This document shows positions 1 to 10,109 of a stretch of 64,000 nucleotides of DNA, in pieces. The DNA is taken from assembly GCF_002234675.1 (NCBI RefSeq), contig NC_019870.2, positions 434,001 through 498,000 on the forward strand, written 5' to 3'. Every line of letters begins with the position of its first letter. Position 1 is the stretch's first letter. The notes beneath the pieces were generated by a model. It was not told where the DNA came from and did not search any database. It saw nothing but the letters and a program-made list of their open reading frames with translations. The translations under genes were made by a program, and so were the position numbers. The stretch comes from Oryzias latipes. Its lineage: Eukaryota; Chordata; Actinopteri; Beloniformes; Adrianichthyidae.

Positions 1-2950
1 GTTCTCCTCCTCCTTCATGTTCTCCTCCTCCTTCATGTTCTCCTCCTCCTCTGTGTTCTCCTCCCTCCTTCATGTTCTCCTCCTCCTCCGTGTTCTCCTC
101 CCTCCTTCATGTTCTCCTCCTCCTTCATGTTCTCCTCCTCCTCCATGTTCTCCTCCTCCTTCATGTTCTCCTCCTCCTCTGTGTTCTCCTCCTCCTTCAT
201 GTTCTCCTCCTCCTCCATGTTCTCCTCCTCCTCCATGTTCTCCTCCTCCTCCATGTTCTCCTCCTCCTTCATGTTCTCCTCCTCCTCCATGTTCTCCTCC
301 TCCTCCGTGTTCTCCTCCTCCTTCATGTTCTCCTCCTCCTCCATGTTCTCCTCCTCCTCTGTGTTCTCCTCCTCCTTCATGTTCTCCTCCTCCTCTGTGT
401 TCTCCTCCCTCCTTCATGTTCTCCTCCTCCTCCATGTCCTCCTCCTCCTCTGTGTTCTCCTCCTCCTTCATGTTTTTCTCCTCCTCCATGTCCTCCTCCT
501 CCTCCGTGTTCTCCTCCTCCTCCGTGTTCTCCTCCTCCTTCATGTTCTCCTCCTCCTCTGTGTTCTCCTCCCTCCTTCATGTTCTCCTCCTCCTCTGTGT
601 TCTCCTCCTCCTTCATGTTTTTCTCCTCCTCCATGTTCTCCTCCTCCTCCGTGTTCTCCTCCTCCTCTGTGTTCTCCTCCTCCTTCATGTTTTTCTCCTC
701 CTCCATGTCCTCCTCCTCCTCCATGTTCTCCTCCTCCTCCGTGTTCTCCTCCTCCTTCATGTTCTCCTCCTCCTCTGTGTTCTCCTCCCTCCTTCATGTT
801 CTCCTCCTCCTCCATGTCCTCCTCCTCCTCCGTGTTCTCCTCCTCCTTCATGTTCTCCTCCTCCTCCATGTTCTCCTCCTCCTCCATGTTCTCCTCCTCC
901 TTCATGTTCTCCTCCTCCTCCATGTTCTCCTCCTCCTCTGTGTTCTCCTCCTCCTCCATGTTCTCCTCCTCCTCCGTGTTCTCCTCCTCCTCCGTGTTCT
1001 CCTCCCCTCCTTCATGTTCTCCTCCTCCTCCCGTGTTCTCCTCCTCCTTCATGTTCTCCTCCTCCTTCATGTTCTCCTCCTCCTTCATGTTCTCCTCCTC
1101 CTCTGTGTTCTCCTCCCTCCTTCATGTTCTCCTCCTCCTCCGTGTTCTCCTCCCTCCTTCATGTTCTCCTCCTCCTTCATGTTCTCCTCCTCCTTCATGT
1201 TCTCCTCCTCCTTCATGTTCTCCTCCTCCTCCATGTTCTCCTCCTCCTTCATGTTCTCCTCCTCTGTGTTCTCCTCCTCCTTCATGTTCTCCTCCTCCTC
1301 CATGTTCTCCTCCTCCTCCATGTTCTCCTCCTCCTTCATGTTCTCCTCCTCCTCCATGTTCTCCCCCTCCTCCGTGTTCTCCTCCTCCTCCATGTTCTCC
1401 TCTTCCTCTGTGTTCTCCTCCTCCTCCGTGTTCTCCTCCCTCCTTCATGTTCTCCTCCTCCTCCGTGTTCTCCTCCTCCTTCATGTTCTCCTCCTCCTTC
1501 ATGTTCTCCTCCTCCTCCATGTTCTCCTCCTCCTCTGTGTTCTCCTCCTCCTTCATGTTCTCCTCCTCCTTCATGTTCTCCTCCTCTTTCATGTTCTCCT
1601 CCTCCTCCATGTTCTCCTCCTCCTCTGTGTTCTCCTCCTCCTTCATGTTCTCCTCCTCCTTCATGTTCTCCTCCTCCTCCATGTTCTCCTCCTCCTCCAT
1701 GTTCTCCTCCTCCTTCATGTTCTCCTCCTCCTCCATGTTCTCCTCCTCCTCTGTGTTATCCTCCTCCTTCATGTTCTCCTCCTCCTTCATGTTCTCCTCC
1801 TCCTCCATGTTCTCCTCCTCCTCTGTGTTCTCCTCCTTCATGTTTTTCTCCTCCTCCATGTTTTCCTCCTCCTTCATGTTCTCCTCCTCCTCCATGTTCT
1901 CCTCCTCCTTCATGTTCTCCTCCTCCTCCATGTTCTCCTCCTCCTCTGTGTTCTCCTCCTCCTCTGTGTTCTCTTCCTTCATGTTTTTCTCCTCCTCCAT
2001 GTTTTCCTCCTCCTCCATGTTCTCCTCCTCCTTCATGTTCTCCTCCTCCTTCATGTTCTCCTCCTCCTCCATGTTCTCCTCCTCCTCTGTGTTCTCCTCC
2101 TTCATGTTTTTCTCCTCCTCCATGTTTTCCTCCTCCTCCATGTTCTCCTCCTCCTCCGTGTTCTCCTCCTCCTCCATGTTTTCCTCCTCCTCCATGTTCT
2201 CCTCCTCCTCCGTGTTCTCCTCCTCCTTCATGTTCTCCTCCTCCTCTGTGTTCTCCTCCCTCCTTCATGTTCTCCTCCTCCTCCATGTTCTCCTCCTCCT
2301 CTGTGTTCTCCTCCTCCTTCATGTTTTTCTCCTCCTCCATGTCCTCCTCCTCCTTCATGTTCTCCTCCTCCTCCATGTCCTCCTCCTCCTCCATGTTCTC
2401 CTCCTCCTCCATGTTCTCCTCCTCCTCCGTGTTCTCCTCCTCCTTCATGTTCTCTTCCTCCTCCATGTTCTCCTCCTCCTCTGTGTTCTCCTCCTCCTTC
2501 ATGTTCTCCTCCTCCTCTGTGTTCTCCTCCCTCCTTCATGTTCTCCTCCTCCTCTGTGTTCTCCTCCCTCCTTCATGTTCTCCTCCTCCTCCATGTTCTC
2601 CTCCTCCTCTGTGTTCTCCTCCTCCATGTTTTTCTCCTCCTCCATGTCCTCCTCCTCCTCCATGTTCTCCTCCTCCTCCGTGTTCTCCTCCCTCCTTCAT
2701 GTTCTCCTCCTCCTCCATGTTCTCCTCCTCCTCTGTGTTCTCCTCCTCCTTCATGTTCTCCTCCTCCTCCATGTCCTCCTCCTCCTCCATGTTCTCCTCC
2801 TCCTCCGTGTTCTCCTCCCTCCTTCATGTTCTCCTCCTCCTTCATGTTCTCCTCCTCCTTCATTTTCTCCTCGTCCTTCATGTTCTCCTCCTCCTTCATG
2901 TTCTCCTCGTCCTTCATGTTCTCCTCCTCCTCCGTCTTCTCCTCCTCCGT
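1..2950. repeat. 18-bp polypyrimidine minisatellite
   Basis: A tandem array of roughly 160 copies of an 18-bp unit, typically GTTCTCCTCCTCCTTCAT. The TTCAT segment varies to CCATG, CTGTG or CCGTG, and occasional CTCCCTCC insertions add one base. The + strand is almost pure pyrimidine apart from one ATG or GTG per unit, so the - strand is GGA/GAG-rich. Stop codons are absent from most frames, which gives very long open frames on both strands (for example minus-strand M-K-E-E-E-N repeats). These are a by-product of unit composition, and nothing supports translation. The array begins at or before the window edge. The last units (2860-2950) are more diverged, with CTCGTCC variants. Confidence 0.95.
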
Positions 2951-3801
2951 GAATGTTCATGTGGGCTCTCCCCCTGTGGGAGGTGGAGGAGGTTCTGACT
3001 TTGGTTTCATGGTCAGACATCTTCTCAACAGCGTGCAGACCGGCCTCCGTCAGTCTGGAGGTTCTGCCTCCAGCTCTTCTTCTGCCACAGGAAGTGGACG
3101 GGGAGTCGGAGAGGGAGGCAGAAGTCCAAACATCCCAGCAGGAGTTTCCTGGAAATGAAGCAGAGGGAGAAGGAGCTGCTTCCATTTATGGCTGAAATGC
3201 TCTGAGGAAGGCAGCGGGGGGGGGGGGGGGGGGGTGTCTTCAGGTTTACTGTACTCACTGGTTATTATTGGGGGGGTCATTCTTTGGCTCGGCCCAGTTT
3301 AGCTGCTGCAGGATTCCTAACCTGGTAGCTACTTTCAGAGGGACAGAACTGCTATTTTAGGAAGGGGGGGGGGCAATGCAACTGACAGGTGGCAGCTGGA
3401 CGTCATCTTCATCGATGAAGATGATGAGTGACAGAAGCTGTAAGGACCCATAAAGACACTGCAGAAACATCTGGAAGGCGTTGAGGAGTGTGTGTCTGTG
3501 CCCTGGGTTCTGGCTGACAGGTCCAGGCCTTCGTCTCCAGAATAACGTTTTACATTTTAACCAGCAAACGTTTATATAGTCTGCTCAAACTGAGCATGCT
3601 CAGACCTGCAGAGCTGACCCGAGCGCGCATGCTCAGACACTCATCCTGTACTGACCCGCGGGTCCAGTGCTCCTCCTGCAGGAGCTCAGCCAGAACTGCA
3701 GTGGATGTGTTCCTTGCTGCCACCTGGTGGACATTTCGGGTCCTGCAGCCTCACCTGGGGGCTCAAGTGAGCCGAGTCTGACCGTCTGTTCTGTTCTGCA
3801 G
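2951..3801. other. Non-coding stretch between array and exon
   Basis: Unique-looking sequence without a convincing gene. It contains a 19-base G run at about 3216-3234 and a shorter G run near 3365. Short open frames on both strands have no recognisable domain. It probably includes intron sequence of the gene whose last exon begins at 3802. A perfect match to the CTCF consensus lies on the - strand at 3716-3730. Confidence 0.5.
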
Positions 3802-3926
3802 GTGAGCTGCTGAGCCAGCCGCGGCCCGACGGCCTCACCGAGATCATCTGTCCCAAGAACGGCTCAGAGCGGGTCGACGTGGCCCTCGTCTACCCCCCCA
3901 CCCCCACCGCCTGCAGCCCAAAGTGA
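3802..3926 (+). CDS. Probable last coding exon of an unidentified gene
   Basis: A pyrimidine-rich acceptor (CTGTTCTGTTCTGCAG) ends at 3801. From 3804 a 40-codon frame runs to TGA at 3924-3926, reading ELLSQPRPDG, then LTEIICPKNG, SERVDVALVY and PPTPTACSPK. Two bases (3802-3803) would complete a split codon, so the incoming intron would be phase 1. The composition looks like real protein sequence, but I do not recognise the family. The next convincing polyadenylation signal is at 4988, giving a 3' UTR of about 1 kb. A second exon-like stretch (about 4032-4130, encoding residues like VAVRWWEGKEGVMEKL) follows another CAG acceptor and could be an alternative ending. Upstream exons are not visible here. 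The call rests on splice-site and codon appearance only. Confidence 0.4.
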
Positions 3927-4190
3927 CGCCCCACCCTCCCCGGGGTTCCTGCTGTGCTGCAGGCCTCCGAGCACTATCCTGCTCACTCAGGGAGGGGGCG
4001 TTCCATGCAGGTCTGTCATGCTTTGCTGCAGGTCGCCGTCAGATGGTGGGAGGGGAAAGAGGGAGTCATGGAGAAGCTCCGCCCTCTGGCAGAGGTGCTC
4101 AGTGAGGAGGAGGAGTCTGAGCGGAGAGGGTTGGGGGTCAGAGTTGTGATCACAGCTGCAGCAGAACGATCCAGATGTTCCACCAGACCC

Positions 4191-4412
4191 TGCTGAATGA
4201 CCTACTGAGCATGCTCAGTGTGGTTCCTGCTGAATGACCTACTGAGCATGCTCAGTGTGGTTCCTGCTGAATGACCTACTGAGCATGCTCAGTGTGGTTC
4301 CTGCTGAATGACCTACTGAGCATGCTCAGTGTGGTTCCTGCTGAATGACCTACTGAGCATGCTCAGTGTGGTTCCTGCTGAATGACCTACTGAGCATGCT
4401 CAGTGTGGTTCC
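4191..4412. repeat. Six-copy 37-bp repeat with 16-bp palindrome
   Basis: Six nearly identical 37-bp units (starting near 4191, 4228, 4265, 4302, 4339 and 4376). Each carries the perfect 16-bp palindrome ACTGAGCATGCTCAGT. The array lies in the presumed 3' UTR of the gene ending at 3926. The palindrome core also appears once outside the array at 3591-3602 and, truncated, at 14580-14590. Confidence 0.93.
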
Positions 4413-4987
4413 CGCTGAATGAAGCTGTGGAAGAACTCTGCAGCCATCCGGACCTTCACCACGCAGACAGACGTACCATGAACCGCACATCTGGACTCAA
4501 ACCAAAAGAGGAGGTTCTGACTGAGCATCTTCATCCTCAAACATCTGATCTGCTGGAATCATGGAGGACTGGGAGCTCGGCTGAAGTCCCAGAGGAGCCA
4601 CCAGGAGGCGCTGCAGCAACAATCAATGGACTTCTATAAATATATAATTCTATATCATTTTAATATATCTGAAATATGCAGATTTTTTTACTTCTATAGA
4701 AAAGTTATTTATAAAGTCAAACTTCTGTTTTCTGAAACCACTGGTTCTGTTTCAGTAAAAGGTTCTGATGTGACCCGTTTGGTCGTGTTCCTGTGACCAG
4801 GTCCACTAAAATCTGACAAACCTCTGTGTGGTTTAACGGTGAGGAGACAGAACGGCTGAGCTGCTCCTCAGAGGAGTTAGTGTCTCCTCCTGCAGGAGGA
4901 CCGCTGCTCCTCAGAGGAGCAGCAGAAACGCCTTCAGCTGTTCTTCATGGAAGCTTCCAGAACAAAGACTGTTTGCTCCGTTCTGTA

Positions 4988-5002
4988 AATAAAATCTTTA
5001 TT
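4988..5002. terminator. Bidirectional polyadenylation signal
   Basis: AATAAA at 4988-4993 on the + strand is followed three bases later by TTTATT at 4997-5002, which is AATAAA on the - strand. T-rich sequence follows on the + side. It would serve the + strand gene ending at 3926 and could also serve a convergent - strand transcript. Confidence 0.5.
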
Positions 5003-5004
5003 TT

Positions 5005-5406
5005 TCTATGAGTACAGATTCCCGCTGAGGGTTTTTATGGAGCTGTTCTACACAACAAACCCAATAAACCAGAACCGCCTTCACCTCAGAGGCTCCGCCC
5101 CTTTATCTCAGCCTTCAGGAAACGTTTGCTGCCTCAGTCTTGATGAAGTCGTCCAGATCTGCAGCTCCTCACATCTGAACATCAACAACAGAAGAAAACC
5201 GTCTCTCCAGGTGACGGGTTCTGCTCAGGGTTCTGCTCAGGGTTCTGCAGGAACTCGCCCTCATGCCAGACTCCGCCACACTTCCTGTTCATGTCAGACG
5301 TGTGCGGTTCTTCACGGAGCTCTTCTGGATTAACCGTCTTCCAGAAAAGGTTTGTGCTCCGTGTTCTCAGCAGGAAGGACCGATTCTCCGGGAACCCATG
5401 AACATG
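5005..5406. other. Short unique segment before the 10/11-bp array
   Basis: No firm gene. On the - strand a CAG acceptor next to 5158 precedes a 13-residue frame, LDDFIKTEAANVS, with TGA at 5117-5115. It could be the tail of a convergent gene, but nothing else supports it. Confidence 0.3.
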
Positions 5407-7797
5407 AAAGTTCTCTGAAGGTTCTTGAAGGTTCTTTGAAGGTTTTGAAGGTTCTTTGAAGGTTTTGAAGGTTCCCTGAAATTTCTTAAAGGTTCTCTGA
5501 AGGTTCTTTGAAGGTTCTTGAAGGTTTTTGAAGGTTCTCTGAAAGTTTTTGAAAGTTCTCTGAAGGTTTTTGAAGGTTCTCCGAAGGTTCTTGAAGGTTC
5601 TTTGAAGGTTCTTGAAGGTTTTTGAAGGTTTTTGAAGGTTCTCTGAAAGTTTTTGAAAGTTCTCTGAAGGTTTTTGAAGGTTCTCTGAAAGTTTTTAAAG
5701 GTTCTCTGAAGGTTCTTTGAAGGTTCTTGAAGGTTCTCTGAAAGTTCTCGAAAGTTCTTGAAAGTTCTCTGAAGGTTCTCTGAAAGTTCTTGAAAGTTCT
5801 CCGAAGGTTCTTGAAGGTTCTTGAAAGTTCTTTGAAGGTTTCCGAAGGTTCTTGAAGGTTCTTTGAAGGTTTTTGAAGGTTCTCTGAAAGTTCTTAAAGG
5901 TTCTCTGAAGGTTCTTTGAAGGTTCTTGAAAGTTCTTGAAGGTTCTCTGAAAGTTCTCGAAAGTTCTTGAAAGTTCTCTGAAGGTTCTCTGAAAGTTCTT
6001 GAAAGTTCTCCGAAGGTTCTTGAAGGTTCTTGAAAGTTCTTTGAAGGTTTCTGAAGGTTCTTGAAGGTTCTCTGAAAGTTCTTAAAGGTTCTCTGAAGGT
6101 TCTTTGAAGGTTCTTAAAGGTTCTCTGAAAGTTCTCGAAAGTTCTTGAAAGTTCTCTGAAGGCTCTCTGAAAGTTCTTGAAAGTTCTCCGAAGGTTCTTG
6201 AAGGTTTTTGAAGGTTCTCTGAAAGTTCTTAAAGGTTCTCTGAAGGTTCTCTGAAGGTTCTTAAAGGTTCTCTGAAAGTTCTCTGAAGGTTCTTGAAAGT
6301 TCTTTGAAGGTTTCCGAAGGTTCTTTGAAGGTTCTTTGAAGGTTTTTGAAGGTTCTCTGAAGGTTCTTGAAAGTTCTTTGAAGGTTTTTGAAGGTTTTTG
6401 AAGGTTTCCGAAGGTTCTTGAAGGTTTTTGAAGGTTCTCTGGAGGTTCTTGAAAGTTCTCTGAAGGTTCTTGAAAGTTCTTTGAAGGTTTTTGAAGGTTT
6501 CCGAAGGTTCTTGAAGGTTTTTGAAAGGTTCTCTGGAGGTTCTTGAAAGTTCTTTGAAGGTTCTTGAAGGTTTTTGAAGGTTCTCTGAAAGTTCTTTGAA
6601 GGTTTCTGAAGGTTCTTGAAGGTTCTCTGAAAGTTCTTAAAGGTTCTCTGAAGGTTCTTTGAAGGTTCTTAAAGGTTCTCTGAAAGTTCTCGAAAGTTCT
6701 TGAAAGTTCTCTGAAGGCTCTCTGAAAGTTCTTGAAAGTTCTCCGAAGGTTCTTGAAGGTTTTTGAAGGTTCTCTGAAAGTTCTTAAAGGTTCTCTGAAG
6801 GTTCTCTGAAGGTTCTTAAAGGTTCTCTGAAAGTTCTCTGAAGGTTCTTGAAAGTTCTTTGAAGGTTTCCGAAGGTTCTTTGAAGGTTCTTTGAAGGTTT
6901 TTGAAGGTTCTCTGAAGGTTCTTGAAAGTTCTTTGAAGGTTTTTGAAGGTTTTTGAAGGTTTCCGAAGGTTCTTGAAGGTTTTTGAAGGTTCTCTGGAGG
7001 TTCTTGAAAGTTCTCTGAAGGTTCTTGAAAGTTCTTTGAAGGTTTTTGAAGGTTTCCGAAGGTTCTTGAAGGTTTTTGAAAGGTTCTCTGGAGGTTCTTG
7101 AAAGTTCTTTGAAGGTTCTTGAAAGTTTTTGAAGGTTCTCTGAAAGTTCTTTGAAGGTTTCTGAAGGTTCTTGAAGGTTCTCTGAAAGTTCTTAAAGGTT
7201 CTCTGAAGGTTCTTTGAAGGTTCTTAAAGGTTCTCTGAAAGTTCTCGAAAGTTCTTGAAAGTTCTCTGAAGGCTCTCTGAAAGTTCTTGAAAGTTCTCCG
7301 AAGGTTCTTGAAGGTTCTTGAAAGTTCTTTGAAGGTTTCCGAAGGTTCTTTGAAGGTTCTTTGAAGGTTTTTGAAGGTTCTCTGAAGGTTCTTGAAAGTT
7401 CTTTGAAGGTTTTTGAAGGTTTTTGAAGGTTTCCGAAGGTTCTTGAAGGTTTTTGAAGGTTCTCTGGAGGTTCTTGAAAGTTCTCTGAAGGTTCTTGAAA
7501 GTTCTTTGAAGGTTTTTGAAGGTTCTTTGAAGGTTCTTTGAAGGTTTTTGAAGGTTCTCCGAAGGTTCTTGAAGGTTCTTGAAAGTTCTTTGAAGGTTTC
7601 CGAAGGTTCTTTGAAGGTTCTTTGAAGGTTTTTGAAGGTTCTCTGAAGGTTCTTGAAAGTTCTTTGAAGGTTTTTGAAGGTTTTTGAAGGTTTCCGAAGG
7701 TTCTTGAAGGTTTTTGAAAGGTTCTCTGGAGGTTCTTGAAAGTTCTTTGAAGGTTTTTGAAGGTTCTTGAAAGTTTTTCAAGGTTCTCTGAAGGTTC
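5407..7797. repeat. 10/11-bp GAAGGTTCTT array, heat-shock-element-like
   Basis: About 225 tandem units of GAAGGTTCTT (10 bp) or GAAGGTTCTTT / GAAGGTTCTCT (11 bp), with frequent GAAAG and CCGAAGG variants. Runs of 10-bp units give the alternating pentamer pattern GAAnnTTCnnGAA. Uninterrupted six-pentamer blocks occur at 5740-5767, 5918-5945, 5949-5976, 6127-6154, 6682-6709 and 7237-7264. The last three are spaced exactly 555 bp apart, as is the diagnostic GGCTC variant at 6161, 6716 and 7271, so a 555-bp higher-order repeat is superimposed. A 192-codon minus-strand open frame (7224-7802) is a by-product of the repeat. Confidence 0.95.
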
Positions 7798-10109
7798 TTC
7801 ACGCTTTGAACTGGATGAATTCCTGAAGCAGATCTTTCAGGACGTCCTCCTGACGTGAAGAACGTTCCGACATGCTGACGGCTGCATCTTCAGAGGTTTG
7901 TGTTTGTTACAGACTAAAGTATCTTCATCCTCCTCATCATGGATGATCCTTTTTTTCAGACTTTATTGACAACAGCAGAGTGAACAAACAAAACAATCTA
8001 TTTAGACGCATAACTACATGTGATACAACATCAATCTAATAACCTTTGGGGTTTAATGCATTTAAATATTTTTAAATATCAGATAGTTTGATAATATTAC
8101 AGACTGAATGACTTCATTCATTTAGCTTTGGAGTTCCAGCATTTGGCTTTCTGAATATGGAAATCTACTAAAAATAAAAACATCAGTGTAATAAAGAGGT
8201 AATAAAGGTTGTTGTCTGTAAAAGATTTGTTGGAAACTGAATCCACACAAAAGTCCACTTCGGCTTCATGGAGGATCCTCCACCACAGTTTGAGTTCTGC
8301 TCTGTCTTCTCTGGTCATCAATGAGTTCCATCGCTAGAGGAGACACGCCCGCCCTGAAGCCTGGCCACCGGTGGCGGAGCGCGGCGCCATCTTGGTGAGG
8401 TCGTTGGCGCCCACATGACAATGATTTCTATAGCCTTTGGTGGCATCTGAGTAGCTTTTTACATATATTTACACATATATGTACATGCATCATTTGTTGT
8501 TGTTAAAAAGCAGAAACAGTCAGCCTCAAAAGCTCAAACTTTAATGAAAAATGCATAGTTGCAGAAAAAATGAAATTAAATTGAAAAATGATTACAAAGA
8601 ATTTTTTAAATAATTTTTTTAAACATTTAGAAGTTTTAGACCTATTTGACATGTAATTTAAATTATTTGAGAGGCCCAACAATAAGTCAATAATTAATAA
8701 CAATATCTAGACAATAAGTCAACAAAGAGTCCAAACGTTAACAATAGATTTACTGGTTTCCAAATGTTCTGAACATATCCAGACTGTATTACTAGTTGGT
8801 ACCACAGTGATCCATCTGGGTTAGATCTTTTATTGCTAAGATCCACTTCTTCCTTAAGTCTGAATCCATTGGAAACCTGCAAGAAAAGTTCAGTCACTGA
8901 GTCAGAAATGTATAAATCTGTTACTATAACAGCCTAGTATGCTGTTTATAGGTTTAACTGAATAAAGTTTACATTTATGTTGACAGCAATTATCCGTCCA
9001 TCATGCAGCATGTTGATAACAGCCCTGCAGCATCATGCATGTCAACATGTGTTCTATTAATGAAGCCCCTCCAGCAGTAAAAAATAAGAATTATAATACC
9101 TACCTGTGAATGTTCTGCCTTCCTCCTTCATGGACTCATTTCTCTGATTTTGGCCGTTGAAACCCAAACACTGAACTGGCATCTGGTAAAAAATGTGTTG
9201 ACATGCACTGCAGCAGTGACTGGACCTCACCAAGATGGCGGCGCTCTCTTTTTTTTCCCATTTGGAACAAGGTCTTTATTCTGCTACACACATTTCTATG
9301 TGCTTTTATTTGGACACAGTGTGATATCCAAGTTTCCCAGCCGTTTCCGCTCGTGTTGGCAGGTTTTTTTGTCGTAAACGAGATGCTTGAGTGAACGCAG
9401 AAGACAAAGGTGGTGATTTACAGTAATCCACCTTCTGCTGTGACTCACAACTTGTTTACGCTTAAATCTCTCCGACATGATTCAGAAAACTAACTTGTTA
9501 TTGCAGACACAAACAATGTAATTAAAACAAGAACAGAGTGTAGAATAAAGATTTCTGCGTCTCAGTGAAACAGAACAATGACATCTTTTAGATCGAAAGC
9601 TCTTCCACTCTTGCTTTGCTGCAGAGCAACTGAAGACAAAAGGATTTAGTCACAAGCTTCATCATGTCAGAAAAGCCTCTTTTTATGCTCTTCCTCCTCC
9701 CAATAGAGTGAAGGACCCACGTTGGGACTCTCTTTTCCTGATTCTAGGGCACAGAGACCCTAAGAGACCCTGGAACGTCCCAAACTAAGGCCGTCAAATG
9801 AGATCCAACCCAAAAGGTTCCGGACGGTTTGGAGTCGCCGTGGCACAAAAACTGCTCACATGCAGCCACAGCCATGTTTGCATTTCCTCCATCACAGACA
9901 ACACATGAACAGGATTTGGTCTTCCAGTCTGGATGAACTTCACTTCTTTCAGCTCTTCATCTCCCTCTAAGGAAATGTCCCCGGGGCAGAAGTTCAGAAA
10001 CCGTTTCCACCAGAACCTTTGACGTGAAAGAGGTTTTGCCTCCAGGTGGTGAGAAGATGGAGCTCCTGTGGACGTCCCGTGTTGGTGTCCACAGGCTGCC
10101 TGGGAGCTT
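7798..10109. other. Non-coding region with degenerate repeats
   Basis: No convincing gene. At 8118-8321 (-) a short frame contains FHIQKAKCWNSKAK, which resembles the C-terminal tail of L1-type LINE proteins and may be a decayed fragment. A TATA-like motif lies on the - strand near 9685, with a CCAAT-type box just upstream near 9705, as in a promoter or solo LTR. I could not connect it to a gene. Confidence 0.4.
8377..9246. mobile_element. Possible inverted-repeat (MITE-like) element
   Basis: The sequence GACCTCACCAAGATGGCG occurs on the - strand at 8385-8402 and on the + strand at 9223-9240. Similarity continues imperfectly over about 25 bp in each arm (8377-8402 and 9223-9246). Arms in this orientation about 870 bp apart suggest a non-autonomous DNA transposon. 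No clear target-site duplication was found. AAGATGGCG is also a common promoter motif, so chance is possible. Confidence 0.3.

Noticed and set aside
72..3158. Open frames of about 1,000 codons in the 18-bp array (+ and -)
   Set aside because: All phases are open because the unit has no stop codons. There is no domain, start context or splice structure, and composition follows the DNA unit exactly.
7224..7802. Minus-strand KNLQRTF-repeat frame of 192 codons
   Set aside because: By-product of the 10/11-bp array. The register changes between 10 and 11 bp break the frame elsewhere.
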